A DNA stretch of 64,000 bases from Okapia johnstoni (GCA_024291935.2 CM044321.1:61064985-61128984), one strand, 5' to 3'; counted from the first letter of the stretch, positions 23,193 to 34,285 are shown. Numbers and translations: made by a program. Notes: generated from the sequence alone by a model not told the origin.

Positions 23193-23680
23193 GCTTTGCA
23201 TATACCAACACCCAGGTGGCTAAAGCATCAAGAGGATTTCTTCTACGAGGAAGGAACTTACATAAATGTAAACAGCAAAAGTTTTATTAGAGTCCATTGA
23301 ATATGTACCCTTTTGCACAGGTTGTTTTATATAAAAAAAATATATATATATATAAGGCACATACCTCCTTTCACATGCCTTTCATAAAATTTTGACAACT
23401 TGGTAATAAATCCTTTTATTTTTTTTAGAGTGTGATCTCATGTTATTATTTAGAATAATCACTAAAAAAAAAAGGGAAAACTACATTTATCAAATCATTT
23501 CCTATGTAAGCTTATAGTTTTTATATATTGGTAAAATATCTTATGCCATTACATAAGTATAACTTCCGATTTATACTGGAAATTTCTAATATGGCATTCC
23601 TAACGATAGCAAGTAATAACTAAGTTATTCTCCCCTTTTATCAATTTACTAACAATTTTATAGTTTGCTAAGAGTTGTCT
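23193..23680. other. AT-rich sequence with (TA)n
   Basis: (TA)n at about 23340-23354 after an A-run, then low-complexity AT-rich DNA. No gene. Confidence 0.55.
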
Positions 23681-23893
23681 GGCTTCCGGAGTGGCTCAGT
23701 GGTCTGAGAAGAAGAATCTGCCTGCAAAGCAGGAGGCATGAGTTTGATCCCTGGGTCAGGAAGATCCCCTGGAGGAGGAAATGGCAACCCGCTCCAGGAT
23801 TCTTGCCTGGGAAATCCCATGGAGAGGAGCCGGGTGGGCTACAGTCCCTGGGGTCACAAACGAGTCGGACGTGACTGAGCGACTAAACAATAA
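23681..23893 (+). mobile_element. Bov-tA SINE, full length
   Basis: Head ggcttccggagtggctcagt, middle gggtcaggaagatcccctgg, tail acgtgactgagcgactaaac. A small insertion after the A-box (tctgagaaga) is visible. Confidence 0.93.
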
Positions 23894-24025
23894 GAGGTGG
23901 TCTAGGGTTCTCACGGTATTTGTTTATTTGTTTTACTGGAGTATGGCAAGAAATTCTTTTACAAGATATTCCATAAATTCCTGATCTCTTATGCAGATTT
24001 TTTTGCACATCACCGAACCTGTTCT

Positions 24026-24170
24026 TCGGTTTCCCTGATAGCTCAGTTGGTAAAGAATCCACCTGCCATGCAGGAGACCCCAGTTCAATTCCCAGGTTGG
24101 GAAGATCCCCTGGAGGAGGGATATGCTATCCACACCAGTATTCTTGGGCTTCCCTTGTGGCTCAGCATTT
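24026..24170 (+). mobile_element. Tandem-headed Bov-tA variant
   Basis: 5' half ends at agtattctt (24145), then a second head gggcttcccttgtggctcag begins and breaks off. Same architecture as 22597-22757. Confidence 0.86.
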
Positions 24171-24469
24171 CCTTGAGCCTTTTCTTGAAGCTCTGGCTAT
24201 CAGGAACATCAATACTGTCGTTCTGAGAACTTCTTGTGGTGCTGAGAGGAACGGGGGTCTTTAGCTCCCAGGCAGCCCAGCTGTTATCTTCCCCAGAGCC
24301 GGCCTCCCTCTGCCCCTGCTGGCGGCCTGTGTCCTCACCCCAGGACCTCTGGTCTCTGCTTCCAGGTCTGCCATCCACCAAAACCTTCCCTCCCCCTTCT
24401 CCACTGTTACCTTTCTGTCTCCTTTTCCCACTTGCTCCCCAGCTTTTACGAGGAGCTTGCAGTCATTTA
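24171..24469. other. GC-richer unassigned sequence
   Basis: No repeat named. An open plus-strand frame from 24236 continues into the MIR at 24470, so it is not accepted as a gene. Confidence 0.4.
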
Positions 24470-24680
24470 GTGATGGGCAGAGCGACCGTGTGCTGGGTGC
24501 CCGACACCGGGAGGTTTGCACCTGATCCTGTTGAGTCTTCGCTGCATCCTGAGGGCATCTTAGTCTCTGTTTTCAGCAGGGAGCACAGGGGCTCAGCCCT
24601 CAGGCTGTGCCCGCTGCTCTCGGGTGTGGGGCTGGGATTTGAACCCGGTCTGTTGAGTTTTCATCCTGTTTCCTAGGTGC
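24470..24680 (-). mobile_element. MIR SINE relic, GC-rich copy
   Basis: Inverted MIR framework: gtgctgggtgcccgacaccg, gttgagtcttcgctgcatcc, ggctgggatttgaacccggt. CpGs are retained more than usual. Confidence 0.62.
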
Positions 24681-24989
24681 CAGTGGTACCATCTGTAATA
24701 ACTGGGCCGAGGAAAGGAGGCTGCCCCTGGCCTTTCATCTCACAAGTCAAGAGAGCTTCAGTCTGCTTTGCTTCTGCCTTCTGGCTGGTGTTCACTGGAG
24801 CAGCACTAAGTTCAAGGGCTGCTTTTGGGGAGGCATGGAGTCCTGCATGAGCATTGTAAGGAGCCTGGATTCTAGAGAGAGAGATGGCTGAGGCCAGGCC
24901 CTTCATTTCCACCCACTGACTTCCTGCCCTGGGAACAAGACCAGTGTGTAGCTGGTTGTGCTGGAAGGAGTCAATGCAGTCTTAGAAAT
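24681..24989. other. Unassigned sequence
   Basis: Nothing recognised. Confidence 0.4.
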
Positions 24990-25240
24990 CATGATTCTAA
25001 TGATAGTAGTAATAACAACCCTGGGGGCAGCTGACAGCATTTAGGGGCTTATTCTGGGCAAGTGCTAACATTGACTCTCGTCACCCTCACGTTGACCCTC
25101 TGCAGTAGGGGCCATGATTGTCACCTCTCACGGGTAGAGGAAGCCAAGGCACAAAATGGTTTGGCAGCTTGCCTGAGGTCATGTGTCTAGGAAGTGGCAC
25201 TGTTGCGATTCCAACTCTGGTGATCTGGATTTAGTTGCCT
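24990..25240 (-). mobile_element. MIR SINE, near full length
   Basis: Inverted MIR: gatagtagtaataacaaccc, tgggcaagtgctaacattga, gcttgcctgaggtcatgtgt, gatctggatttag end. Confidence 0.8.
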
Positions 25241-25989
25241 GTCCAGTTATTTGCCAGGCCCACCTTCTTCCTTCCCCTCTCCCTCCCCCATCCCTTTGCT
25301 CACTGTCTTTCCTCCAACCCCCTCTGACCCCTGCCTCTAGAAGCCCGGCTTGTCGATTCCAGCTAACCCAGCTGTCCTTGCTGGCCACAGCTTGTCCCTG
25401 GGTGCGTGGGCACCCCTCTCGGCAGCCGTGTCCTCCCTGAGACATAGTTCACTGCGGGGTGCCCCTATTTACCTTGCCACCAATTACATCCATGTATCAT
25501 AATTGTACTTTTTTTTTTTTTTTAATGAAAACCACAAGATGAAACTGATAGGGTTCATGCTGGGAACAGATGTTCTTATTTCTGCCCAGATGCTGTCCAT
25601 GGCAAGGCTTCTCGGGCTCTTTCGTACTTTCATTTGGAGTTTCTGGTTGAAGTGTTCTCAGGAGGGGCTGAAAAAAATCACACTGTCCTTCCAGCAAGGA
25701 ACTGGGCACGGGTCTTGAGGGGGTGTGAAGTAGCCATCCTTGGCATTTTATAATCCATCTGCTTCCTGAGGACAGAATCCTGTTCCTCTTTGAAAACTGC
25801 CTTTGCTCACGTTTTATAATTAAGCGTTCAGATTTTCGCTTTTCCGGTTGCTTCAGTCTCAAGCTAATGTGGCAGTTAACAGTTCTTCCATTTTCTGCTT
25901 TATTTGCTCTTCTCTCTGCTTGGAATTCATGGAAGGCTTTTTTTTTTTTTTTCCTCTCTTCGTTAAGAATCTTAAAAGACTGTGATAAC
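25241..25989. other. Unassigned sequence with T-runs
   Basis: Pyrimidine-rich 25255-25340. Poly-T runs at about 25509-25523 and 25938-25952. The minus-strand open frame across 25497-25994 is lysine-rich only because of those runs. Confidence 0.45.
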
Positions 25990-26400
25990 ATCATTCATTC
26001 CTTTAATATTTATTGAATTATGTGCAAGGCACAGGTTTATAAAACAGATAAGGTTTCTACTTTCATGGGGCTGATGTTGTGGTCAAGGAGGACAGACAAT
26101 AAACCAAGAAATAAATACACAAGCTAACTTCAGATTGGAGGGATGAAACAAGAGGTAGGGTAGAGAGAGAGAGCCCGGGAAGTGAGGGTTATTTGTTTCA
26201 GTGGCCAGGGAAAGTCTTTCTGAGAAGGTGACAGTTAAGCTGAGGTGAGGAAAGAATATTCTAGAAAGAGGAATTGACAAGTGCACATAAAGTCCCCAAG
26301 GCAGGGGAGAGCTGGGGAGTCAGAGGCTCAGGACAAAGGCCAGCGTGGTTGGGTGTCCTGACAGTGGAGAGGCGAGGCAGGATGGAGTCAGAGAGGTGGG
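25990..26400 (-). mobile_element. L2 LINE 3' relic
   Basis: Antisense L2: ttcattcctttaatatttat, gtgcaaggcacaggtttat, agacaataaaccaagaaata, agaaggtgacagttaagctg. Confidence 0.68.
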
Positions 26401-26784
26401 TGTGGGGACACATCCCATAAGACCCTCAGGGCTCTTCCCCACTCCTCACCCCCAAATAATTTTTTCAAGTCAGCAAAAGAGGACGAAAACCCCTTCCTTT
26501 GCATTTGAAGATGAGTTCTGCTCTCCTCTCTGGACTGGTGGGCACATGGTTTACACCACTCTCCCCTTCACCTTCAGGCCTTGGTAAACCTCTCTGTGCT
26601 GGGCCCTGAGGGCCATCGTGGGGACAGAAGGCAACCTAGACTCACCCAAATAAGCCTAAGGTGGATTGCCTTGAGGCAGCCTTCCATAGTGGGCGAAACG
26701 TGACCGCCGCTACAGTTGGCATTTCAGAGTCACGCAAAGGCACCCAGACTGTTTCAGTTACCAATCCGTTCTGTTTCCTTTTAT
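26401..26784. other. Unassigned sequence
   Basis: Nothing recognised. Confidence 0.4.
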
Positions 26785-27240
26785 GGCTATTATCCCATTG
26801 TGTGAATATTACTCAGCCATAAAAAGGGATGGAGTTGGGTCATTCACACAGACATGGATGCACCTAGTGTCTGTATATGGAGTGAAGTAAGTCAGAAAGA
26901 AAGAAACAGATATCATATAGTAATGCATATATGTGGAATCTGGAAAAACGGTATAGGTGAACCTATTTTCAGGGCAGGAATAGAGATGCAGACATAGAGA
27001 ATGAACATGTGGACACAGGCCGGGGGATGAATTGGGAGACTGGGATTGACATGTATACGTTCCTGTGTGTAAAATAGATGGCTAGTAGGAACCTGCTGCA
27101 TAACACACAGAGCTCAGCTCGGTACTCTGTGATGACCCAGAGGGGTGGGATGGAGGGGTGGGAGGAAGACCCAAGAGGGAGCAGGCATATGTATAACATG
27201 TAGCTGATTCACTTTGGAGTGCAGCAGAAACAAACACAAC
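26785..27240 (+). mobile_element. Artiodactyl L1 3' end, sense
   Basis: gaatattactcagccataaa, gcacctagtgtctgtatatg, gaagtaagtcagaaagaaag, atgcatatatgtggaatctg, then the 3' UTR up to gcagcagaaacaaacacaac. Spans the end of ORF2 and the 3' UTR; degraded. Confidence 0.9.
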
Positions 27241-27342
27241 ACTGTTGTGTGGAGACTTTAGGCATCCATGGGAAGCAGAACTCTGTGGGCCCACAGCAGA
27301 GCTTCTGAAGAGTGGCAAGCATTTGTCAGATAAAAAGTGTAT

Positions 27343-27462
27343 GTTAGGTTGCTTCTTTTGTCTCTGACTCTTGCGACCCCACGGACTGTAGCCCACCAGG
27401 CTCTTCTGTCTTTGGGATTCTCCAGGCAAGAATACTGGAGTGGGTTGCCATTCCTTCTCCAT
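27343..27462 (-). mobile_element. Bov-tA SINE, 3' half
   Basis: Antisense body: ctctgactcttgcgacccc to ggttgccattccttctcc. Head absent. Confidence 0.9.
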
Positions 27463-27717
27463 AGATAAAAAGTAGAAGAAGGTCTTCCAAGGAACCAGAA
27501 ACAGCCTTATTCCTTTTATTCATTGATTTTAAACATTTTACATACTGGTGAAAGTGGAGGAAAAGTAACCCCAATGAAAGGTGAGAGGTCAGGGGTAAAG
27601 AGGTCACAGGAAGAGGGTGCCATATATGACAGAATCCTTTGGTCTTAAAGCATCAGTACCTATATGCCTGACTTGACAGTTGTCACAATTTCAGCAGCTA
27701 TTACATATACACATCCA

Positions 27718-27722
27718 TCAGC

Positions 27723-27753
<31 letters not shown>

Positions 27754-27830
27754 CCTATACCTATATATATGTATATATATTCCTATGTGTATATAAACAC
27801 ATAGGTATACATATGTATTAAACTGTTCAT
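27718..27830. repeat. (AT)n compound microsatellite with a perfect small palindrome
   Basis: Long atat runs with cctatacctat interruptions. 27782-27805 is cctatgtgt / atataa / acacatagg, a perfect 9-base-arm inverted repeat. Confidence 0.92.
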
Positions 27831-27847
27831 TACAAAATATTTTATGA

Positions 27848-27960
27848 ACATTCACTTATTCAGTCAAATGACAGATAGCTGAGTCTCTACAAGGCGCCAG
27901 ATGCTATTTTAGGTAGGAGGAATATGGAAGTGAATGAAACAGACATAAATTTCCTATGCT
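27848..27960 (-). mobile_element. L2 LINE 3' relic
   Basis: cattcacttattcagtcaaa, aaggcgccagatgctatttt, gaatgaaacagacataaatt: antisense L2 3' end, short. Confidence 0.55.
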
Positions 27961-28050
27961 CTGGGAACCAAAAAATTTGTGTGACTCGCTTTATTGCAAT
28001 ATTCACTTTATTATAGTGGTGAATCCATGATATTGCCAAGATACGCCTAT
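27961..28050. mobile_element. Tigger-like DNA transposon terminal relic
   Basis: tgggaaccaaaaaatttgtg, gactcgctttattgcaatat and ccaagatacgcctat follow the terminus of a pogo/Tigger element. Only about 90 bases remain. Confidence 0.7.
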
Positions 28051-29004
28051 ACTCAATATATTACTTAATGAATTGCTTTTTTTTGGTTCAGCTTATTGTA
28101 TTTGGCATCATTTAATATCAGTATGCACATAGTCCATTGGTTGTAATAGTTCTGTGGATTCCTGTGAGATGCATGTACTGAATCTGCTTAGCCATTCTCT
28201 TATTTTTAGACCTTTCAATTGTTTCTCAGAATTGTTAAAAATGCTGCCCTAGACAGGCCTGAACATCTTTGTGTGCATAGAAGTGTGTATCTGCAGGATA
28301 GATTCTTCATCCAAAACTTTCACAGAAGGTTAAAGCTTTGAAATGAGTTTCATTATGAATTATGTGTTTTGATTAATGCTGTTTTGCCAAATGCAAAAAA
28401 TCATTTTAATCAAAGGTTAGGGGAAAAACTCCTCTAGGATTCTTTTCCTATCTCCCTGCTTTTCACCATATGCCAAAAAAAATTTTTTTTTAATTATTTT
28501 CTTGCCAGTAACTGCTTTTGGCTTAGCCAGGAGCTGAACATCACAGTGGGGGCGGAAAGGAGCATTTTGCTCCAAATTGCATAATTTGGCAAGCTCTCCT
28601 ACTACGGTAGTCATGTTTTTGCAAGATTTGGTGAACTTTGTAAAGCCTGTCTCTCCATCAGTAATTTATTGCAGGAAACCCTGACAGCATGGCTGTCTGT
28701 CTCCCCCTGGACTTCTTCCTCTTTTCCCTGAAGTTCTGTTGGAGATCATTTTTTCTGGGATCCCAAGGTCAGGTCCTTGGGAAGTTCTCTTGGGCAGTGT
28801 TGTTGACCTTGCTCCTTCTTTGTTGCCTCTTGTATCTAAACCCTTCCCCTTATAACAAAATATACTTCAGATATGTTAATAGAAGGCCAATGGAGAGCTT
28901 AGCTCCCAAACTACAGTGGTGTGTGTGTGAGTGTGTGCAGAGGCCATGAATGTGGGCTTCCTGAATGACTGAGGAAATGCCATCCCATCTTTGTCTAAGA
29001 TGGT
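28051..29004. other. Unassigned sequence
   Basis: No gene or repeat recognised. An A/T-run lies at about 28475-28496 and a short (GT)n at 28918-28936. Confidence 0.4.
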
Positions 29005-29065
29005 AATCATAATCAATAGTGGCAAATATTCTCCAGCATTTACTGTGTGTTAGGCCCCATGATAG
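29005..29065 (-). mobile_element. MIR fragment truncated by SINE
   Basis: ccagcatttactgtgtgtta resembles the antisense MIR 3' region. The adjoining Bov-tA ends it. Confidence 0.4.
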
Positions 29066-29290
29066 GGCTCCCCATGTGGCACAGTGGTAAAGAATCCACC
29101 TGCCAAAGCAGGAGAAGCAGGAGACGTAGGTTCAATCCCTGGGTCAGGAAGATTTCCCTGGAGAAGGGAGTGGCAACCCATTCTAGTATTCTTGCCTGGA
29201 GAATCCCATGGACAGAGGAGCCTGGTGGGCTACAGTCCATGGGGTCACAAAGAGTCAGACACAACTGAGTGACTGAGCACAGCATGCACA
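29066..29290 (+). mobile_element. Bov-tA SINE, full length
   Basis: gggctccccatgtggcacag to actgagtgactgagcacagc, complete and modestly diverged. Confidence 0.95.
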
Positions 29291-29928
29291 TTTATATATA
29301 GTTAATATATATTTATATATGAGACATAATATAAATATGCTATATAAAATGTAGGAATAATATACTGTATTTATACCGAATGCCTTTCTTAAGAAGAACA
29401 TGTGCTGCCTCTTTCTTAGCCAAGGCACTTAGAGGAAAGTCTCAAAACCTAGGTATAAAGTTGAAAAAGAAAAGAAAACCTAAAGGCAAAACAAACCCAG
29501 GAAGAGAAGACAGAAAAATGTAGAAAGCTGGGAAGGAGACGGCCTCTGATTCTGCACTCAACCTGAGTCATGCTCAGCGGGGCGTGCGTTCGGAGCTGTT
29601 TGTTACAGGGCGATGGAGCTGCCGTGATTCATCCTCCTTCTCTTGCTGGGAATCCATGTGACCAAATGGCCTCCATGAAAAAGCCGCATGACCTTGACTT
29701 TGCCCCACGGGCCACACAGATGCGCGTGTGGCAGGGAGCCGAGGCAAGTCGGGGACAGTTGGGTGCTTGAGGAGTCAAGCCAAGGTGTCCAAATCCAGTT
29801 AATCAAGCTGCCCAGGTCCAGCTCCCTGACTTTAGTCCACAGCAGGTATAACACCCGCCAACAGATGAGAAGTTGCAGAAGTAACTCGGTCATAAACGTC
29901 TTGTCTCTGAAAAGAGAAAATACCTATA
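29291..29928. other. AT-rich start, then unassigned
   Basis: 29291-29370 is (AT)-rich low-complexity DNA. The remainder is unrecognised. Confidence 0.4.
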
Positions 29929-29985
29929 AAAGTGCCTGGCCCATGTTAGGGCCTTAATGGATGTTTGTGGAAAGTATTGTTGTTG
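29929..29985 (+). mobile_element. Possible MIR/L2 3' terminus
   Basis: agtgcctggcccatgttagg plus an atggatgtttgtgg ending resembles the shared MIR/L2 3' tail. Short, so weak. Confidence 0.4.
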
Positions 29986-30074
29986 GAATGAACCCAGCCA
30001 TAAAAGATCTTGTCTCCCTTCCTGACTCTTAGGTAGTTAGTCAATTCAGCCGGAGGAAAAAAAAAAAAGAGCTG

Positions 30075-30290
30075 AACTACTTTTTAGACATAATAATAAT
30101 TTCTAATTTGGGTGGTGTTTTCCAGTTTGTAGAGTGCTCCTACGTCAATAGCGCTTTTGATTTTTGAGCAGCACTGCGGAGGCAGAGAACGGTAGAGAGA
30201 GAACTCAGAGATGGCCGGTGCTTTTCAAGGTCACACGGTCAAGGCAGAGAATGAAACCCAAATTCAGGCTTCTTTTCAAGACACTGGAGC
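30075..30290 (-). mobile_element. MIR-family relic
   Basis: agacataataataatttcta, ccagtttgtagagtgctcct, ttcaaggtcacacggtcaag and aaacccaaattcagg fit an antisense MIR/MIR3. Confidence 0.55.
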
Positions 30291-30549
30291 TGAAGTTTCT
30301 TGGCCTCGTTGGTCAGTTTCATTTTTCAACATTTCAAAGGATTAGACTGATGCTCTAATTTAATCAAAAGAAGATTGGAGTTTGAAACATCACATATGGG
30401 GGTTGGCCAACCAAGCCACCATTCCTTGAAACCACAATGAAGGGATAAACTAAGTCTAAGAGCTGAGAACCCAGTGTTGGAGGGAAAAGACGGTGAAGGG
30501 TGCAGTCTGGAACCACATTCTTACTTCAGCAGTTTCATCCCCTGAACAC
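30291..30549. other. Unassigned sequence
   Basis: Nothing recognised. Confidence 0.35.
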
Positions 30550-30665
30550 GAGGGGTGATGTTACTTTTATAGGAGATTGTAGTAAGGACTTGGAGGGTTA
30601 CTGCATGCTCAGGGTCTAGCACAGTGTTTGGCACAGAGAAGGTTCTTATTAAAAGTGGTTTTTCT
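30550..30665 (+). mobile_element. MIR 3' relic
   Basis: gattgtagtaaggacttgga, gtctagcacagtgtttggca and ttcttattaaaagtgg follow the sense MIR 3' half. Confidence 0.6.
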
Positions 30666-30955
30666 ATTGCTCGTTTCCTTTTGTTTCTCTTTGTTTCATC
30701 ATCTTGGCATCATCCTCTTCATTCTCATTTGCTCAGGAAAGTGCAGGGATCCTTTCACAAGAACAGAGGACTTAGGCCACTGATGGAATCCAAACAGAGG
30801 CTCAGAGATTCAGAAGGGGGACTGCTGAGAACTGGCCGGGGACCCCATAAGCTCCAGGGCTCAGGCAGTCTGAATGGAGAGGCAGCATTTTTCACATCCC
30901 CTCCCCTTACAAGACCAGATCAGAAAGATGACAGAGAAGACTCCTAAAAAAGAAA

Positions 30956-31173
30956 AAGTGTGTGTGTGTGTTGGTCACTTCAGTCCTGTCCGACTCTATG
31001 CGACCCCATGGACTTCAGCCCTCCAGGCTCCTCTGTCCAAGGGATTCTCCAGGCAAGAATACTGGAGTAGGTTGCCATTCCCTTTGCCTGGGGAATCTTC
31101 CCGACCCAGAGATCGAACCCAGGTCTCCTGCACTGTAGGCAGAGTCTTTACCATCTGAGCTACCAGGGAAATC
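30956..31173 (-). mobile_element. Bov-tA SINE with (TG)n tail
   Basis: (TG)n at 30958-30972, then antisense Bov-tA to gagctaccagggaaatc. Full length. Confidence 0.94.
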
Positions 31174-31211
31174 AAGAAAGCGCTAAGGATATAATAATAA
31201 AATTGTGTTTT

Positions 31212-31385
31212 TCAGATCAGAGTCAGCTGGAGGGTATCTTAGGATACAACTTGCTGCCCCCCCTTCTAATGTTTCTGGTTCAGTGGGTCTGGGCGGGGCC
31301 CTCCCCCAGAGAATTTGCATGTCTCTCGGTTTCCCAGGTGCGGCTCTTCTCTGGGCTGGGGCAGCTCGTAGAGAACCAGCGAGTG
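31212..31385 (+). mobile_element. MER5A-like hAT-Charlie relic
   Basis: agtcagctggagggtatctt, ttctggttcagtgggtctgg, agagaatttgcatgtctctc and tttcccaggtg follow MER5A order. Non-autonomous. Confidence 0.72.
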
Positions 31386-32182
31386 GTGGCAGTTGTTATG
31401 AATTCTTGACCCATGAAACAAAAGGTGAGGGGAGGAAGCATGTCAGGTGCACTCTGGCTTCCTCCTCACCACAGCAGCTGTTCTGACCTGGTTCCCCTGT
31501 GGGCTCAGACCCACCCAGGGACGGACATGGGGCTTGGAGCCCTGGCATGGGGAGGGGTGGAGGGGTGGAGGGGTCAGCTGCTGTCTCCTCTGTCGCCTGT
31601 TAATCTCGGGCGTGGACAGACCCTTTGAAGAGCACCCAGTCCCCGCTCCCCTTTACCTCCAAGAATTAGGGATGCACAGGACAGGTTAGAATGACCACTT
31701 ATGAACACCAACAGTGTGGGGGTAGCTTTTCTTTTTTTTGGAACATGTGTCAATGGAAAAACATGTGCTGATCATGTTAAACCTCTTCCCTGGTGCTTCG
31801 GCTTCTTCCTTCCAGGCTTGAGAGTGGTTGTGATCACCAGGTTACATCTTCTTACTATCTATGATCCTTCTGAACTAGGCATGCACCCTCAGCTGGGGGA
31901 AGTTGAGGTGGTGTCAGTTTACTTTCCACCCTGGATAAACTTCTTTGCAGTCTTAGCAATGGGATCGATAAAGCAGGAAGGTCCTTCCTCCCCGCCCCCG
32001 CCTTCCTCCCTCCCCTCCCCCAATTAAGACACATAGAAGTGCTACACTGTTCATTCATTCTTTTCTAAATGCTCTGGTGGTGGGGAGAGAGATGAAGTTG
32101 AATATAAGGAGAAGTAAAGTGTTACTCAAGCATACAGTGTGCAGTGGGGGTGAGCATGGCTGGGGCGGGGAAGTTTCTCTCG
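31386..32182. other. Unassigned sequence with a G-rich mini-repeat
   Basis: About 31549-31575 holds three ggaggggt units (possible quadruplex). The rest is unrecognised. Confidence 0.45.
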
Positions 32183-32499
32183 TCTTGTTGTTCAGTTGCT
32201 CATTCGTGTTTGACTTCTTTGCAACCCCATGGACTGCAGCTCGCCAGACCTCCCTGTCCTTCACCATCTCTGGGAGCTTGCTCAAACCCATGTCCATTGA
32301 GTCGGTGATGCCATCCAAACATCTCGTACCCTGTCATCCCCTTCTCCTCCTGCTTTCAATCTTTCCCAGCATCAGGGTCTTTTCCATTGAGTCAGCTCTT
32401 TGCATCAGGTGGCCAACATATTTGAGCTTTGGCATCAGTCCTTCCAATGAATATTCAGGGTTAATTTCCTTTGGGATTGACTGGTTTGATCTTCTCTCA
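32183..32499 (-). mobile_element. BovB 3' fragment
   Basis: Antisense: gttcagttgctcattcgtgt, catctctgggagcttgctca, tttcccagcatcagggtctt, gattgactggtttgatcttc. No intact frame. Confidence 0.93.
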
Positions 32500-32509
32500 T
32501 CTGGTACTT

Positions 32510-32680
32510 CCTAACTCTGGCCCCATTTAAGAATCACCTTGTAGCTTGTATAAACATTTATATTCAGGATGTGAGATTCTGATTTAAATTCATCTGGGAT
32601 GGTACCCTCGGTGTTGGAAAATTTCAGTTTCTTCAGGTGATTTTAGTGGTCAAGCAAGAGGTTTGCTGCTCTAAACCAAT
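32510..32680. mobile_element. MER5A-like relic
   Basis: aagaatcaccttgtagcttg, gtgagattctgatttaaatt and cttcaggtgattttagtgg match MER5A landmarks, diverged. Confidence 0.55.
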
Positions 32681-33249
32681 TTTCCTAAAAAACATCTGGG
32701 TGCTGAGCACAGTTGCATTATCATGAGACTTCCTTTGAACAACCACAAGCCACAGTGAAGTGGCCTGGAGGCTGTTGCCTATGGAGTGGCTTAGAAGCCA
32801 ATGCCCCAACCCAAGTTTAGACAGGTAAGTGTACGTATCTTGAGACCAAGTGGGCAAGATCAAAAAGGCAAGTTCAGAGAGCAACCAAAAATCCCCAGGC
32901 TGAAGATGACAGAGGCTGGGCCCAATGCAGGAACGTGAGCTAAAGGTTCAATGCCAAAAGAGGAGACCAGCAGAGTCCGATTATTCCCAGCTCAGGGAGA
33001 CAGCACAGGGTTAAAGCTGGATTCTGCCCAAGTCAGAAACTCTGAACATCCCATGTCCTGGGCTGGAACCAAGTGAGTGGGTACAAACTCACCTGGGCTG
33101 TTCATGGCCAGGTTAGGAACTCCGGGAAGCCAGGAAGCTCTTGAAAGGAGGGAGAGGAAAAGTAAAGTGTCCAGAGGAGGTTGTCTGGTTTCCATCATGC
33201 TCAGTGCCAGTTCTGTTACTGTTTTCATTGAACTGACCAAAGTTTTTCT
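32681..33249. other. Unassigned sequence
   Basis: Nothing recognised. Confidence 0.4.
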
Positions 33250-33434
33250 TTTTAAAAAAATATTTATTGATGTGACTGCATTGGGTCTTGGTTGCAGCAT
33301 GCAGGATCTTCGTTGCAGTGCACGGGTTTGGTTCCCCCTCAGCTTGTGGAATCTTAGTTCTCCAACCAGGGATCAAACCCACATCCCTTGTATTGCAAGG
33401 TGGATTCTTAACCACTGGACCAGGAGGGAAGTCT
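33250..33434 (-). mobile_element. CHR-type SINE, internally shortened
   Basis: aaaaaaatatttattgatgt, cattgggtcttggttgcagc, gatcaaacccacatccc, ggaccaggagggaagtc. The middle of the long form is missing. Confidence 0.88.
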
Positions 33435-33750
33435 CTGACCACGTTTTTTTTTTTTTAAATTAATTAATTAAATTTTTTGGTTGCACTGGGTCTCCGTTGC
33501 TGCACTCGGGCTTTCTCTACTTGCAGAGTGGGGGCTACTCTCTAGTTGTGGTGTGGGGGCTTCTCATTGCAGTGGCTTCTCTTGTTGTGGAGCACAGCCT
33601 CTAGGGCTTGTGGGCTTCAGTAGTTGCAGCACATGGGTTTAGTTGCCCCATGGCATGTGAGATCTTCCCCCAATCAGGAATTGAACCTGTATCTCCCACA
33701 TTGCAAGGCAGAGTCTTAGCCACTGTACCACCAGGGAAGCCTGACCAGGT
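33435..33750 (-). mobile_element. CHR-type SINE, long form
   Basis: Poly-T at 33446, gcactgggtctccgttgctg, gcttctcttgttgtggagca, taccaccagggaagcc. Flanks ctgaccacg (33436-33444) and ctgaccagg (33741-33749) suggest a target-site duplication. Confidence 0.9.
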
Positions 33751-33804
33751 ATTTCTGATGCATAAATACAGCTATGATGATGGGATCCATCATAACACTC
33801 ACTG

Positions 33805-34285
33805 AGAACACTGCATTCCTCCCCTAGTATCCTTGGGGGACTCCTCTCAGGACACCTGGGTATACCAAAATCCATGGATGCAAAAGTTCCTTATTTTTTT
33901 CTCTTTCTGTTTTTTTTTCTGCCTTTTATTTTTGAATTATAGTTGATCTGCAATATTAGTTTCAGGTGCACCACATAGTGCTTCAATGTCTTTAAAGATT
34001 ATACTCCATTTAAAGTTATTATAGGATAATGGCTATATTCCCTATGGCTCAAGCCCCTTGTATTTGCACATAACATATGCATGTCCCCCCCGTATATTTT
34101 AAATCATCTCTAGATTGCTTATGATACCTAATACAATGTAAATGCTATGTAAATAGCTGCTGTAACATGGAAATTTTTTGTGTTTTTTGGAACTTTCTGG
34201 AATTTCCTTTTCCAAATATTCACCATCTGCAGTTGATAGAATTCATGAGTACAGAACCTGCAGATATGGAGAGCTGATGGTACTC
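33805..34285. mobile_element. Tigger/MER2-like DNA transposon relic, split by L1
   Basis: ccaaaatccatggatgcaaa at left. After the L1: gtatttgcacataacatatg, taaatcatctctagattgct, acaatgtaaatgctatgtaa, agtacagaacctgcagatat. No transposase frame. Confidence 0.75.
33896..34065 (-). mobile_element. Older L1 3' fragment nested in the Tigger relic
   Basis: T-runs, then ttgaattatagttgatctgc, tagtttcaggtgcaccacat and ataatggctatattccct: inverted L1 3' end. Confidence 0.78.

Noticed and set aside
24236..24676. 146-residue proline/leucine-rich frame in GC-rich DNA
   Set aside because: It continues through an antisense MIR relic; there is no splice-site or domain support.
25497..25994. 165-residue lysine-rich minus-strand frame
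   Set aside because: Lysine stretches come from two poly-T runs; composition artefact.
29066..29150. tRNA-like A and B box motifs
   Set aside because: They belong to the head of a Bov-tA SINE, as in the many other copies; not a functional tRNA gene.
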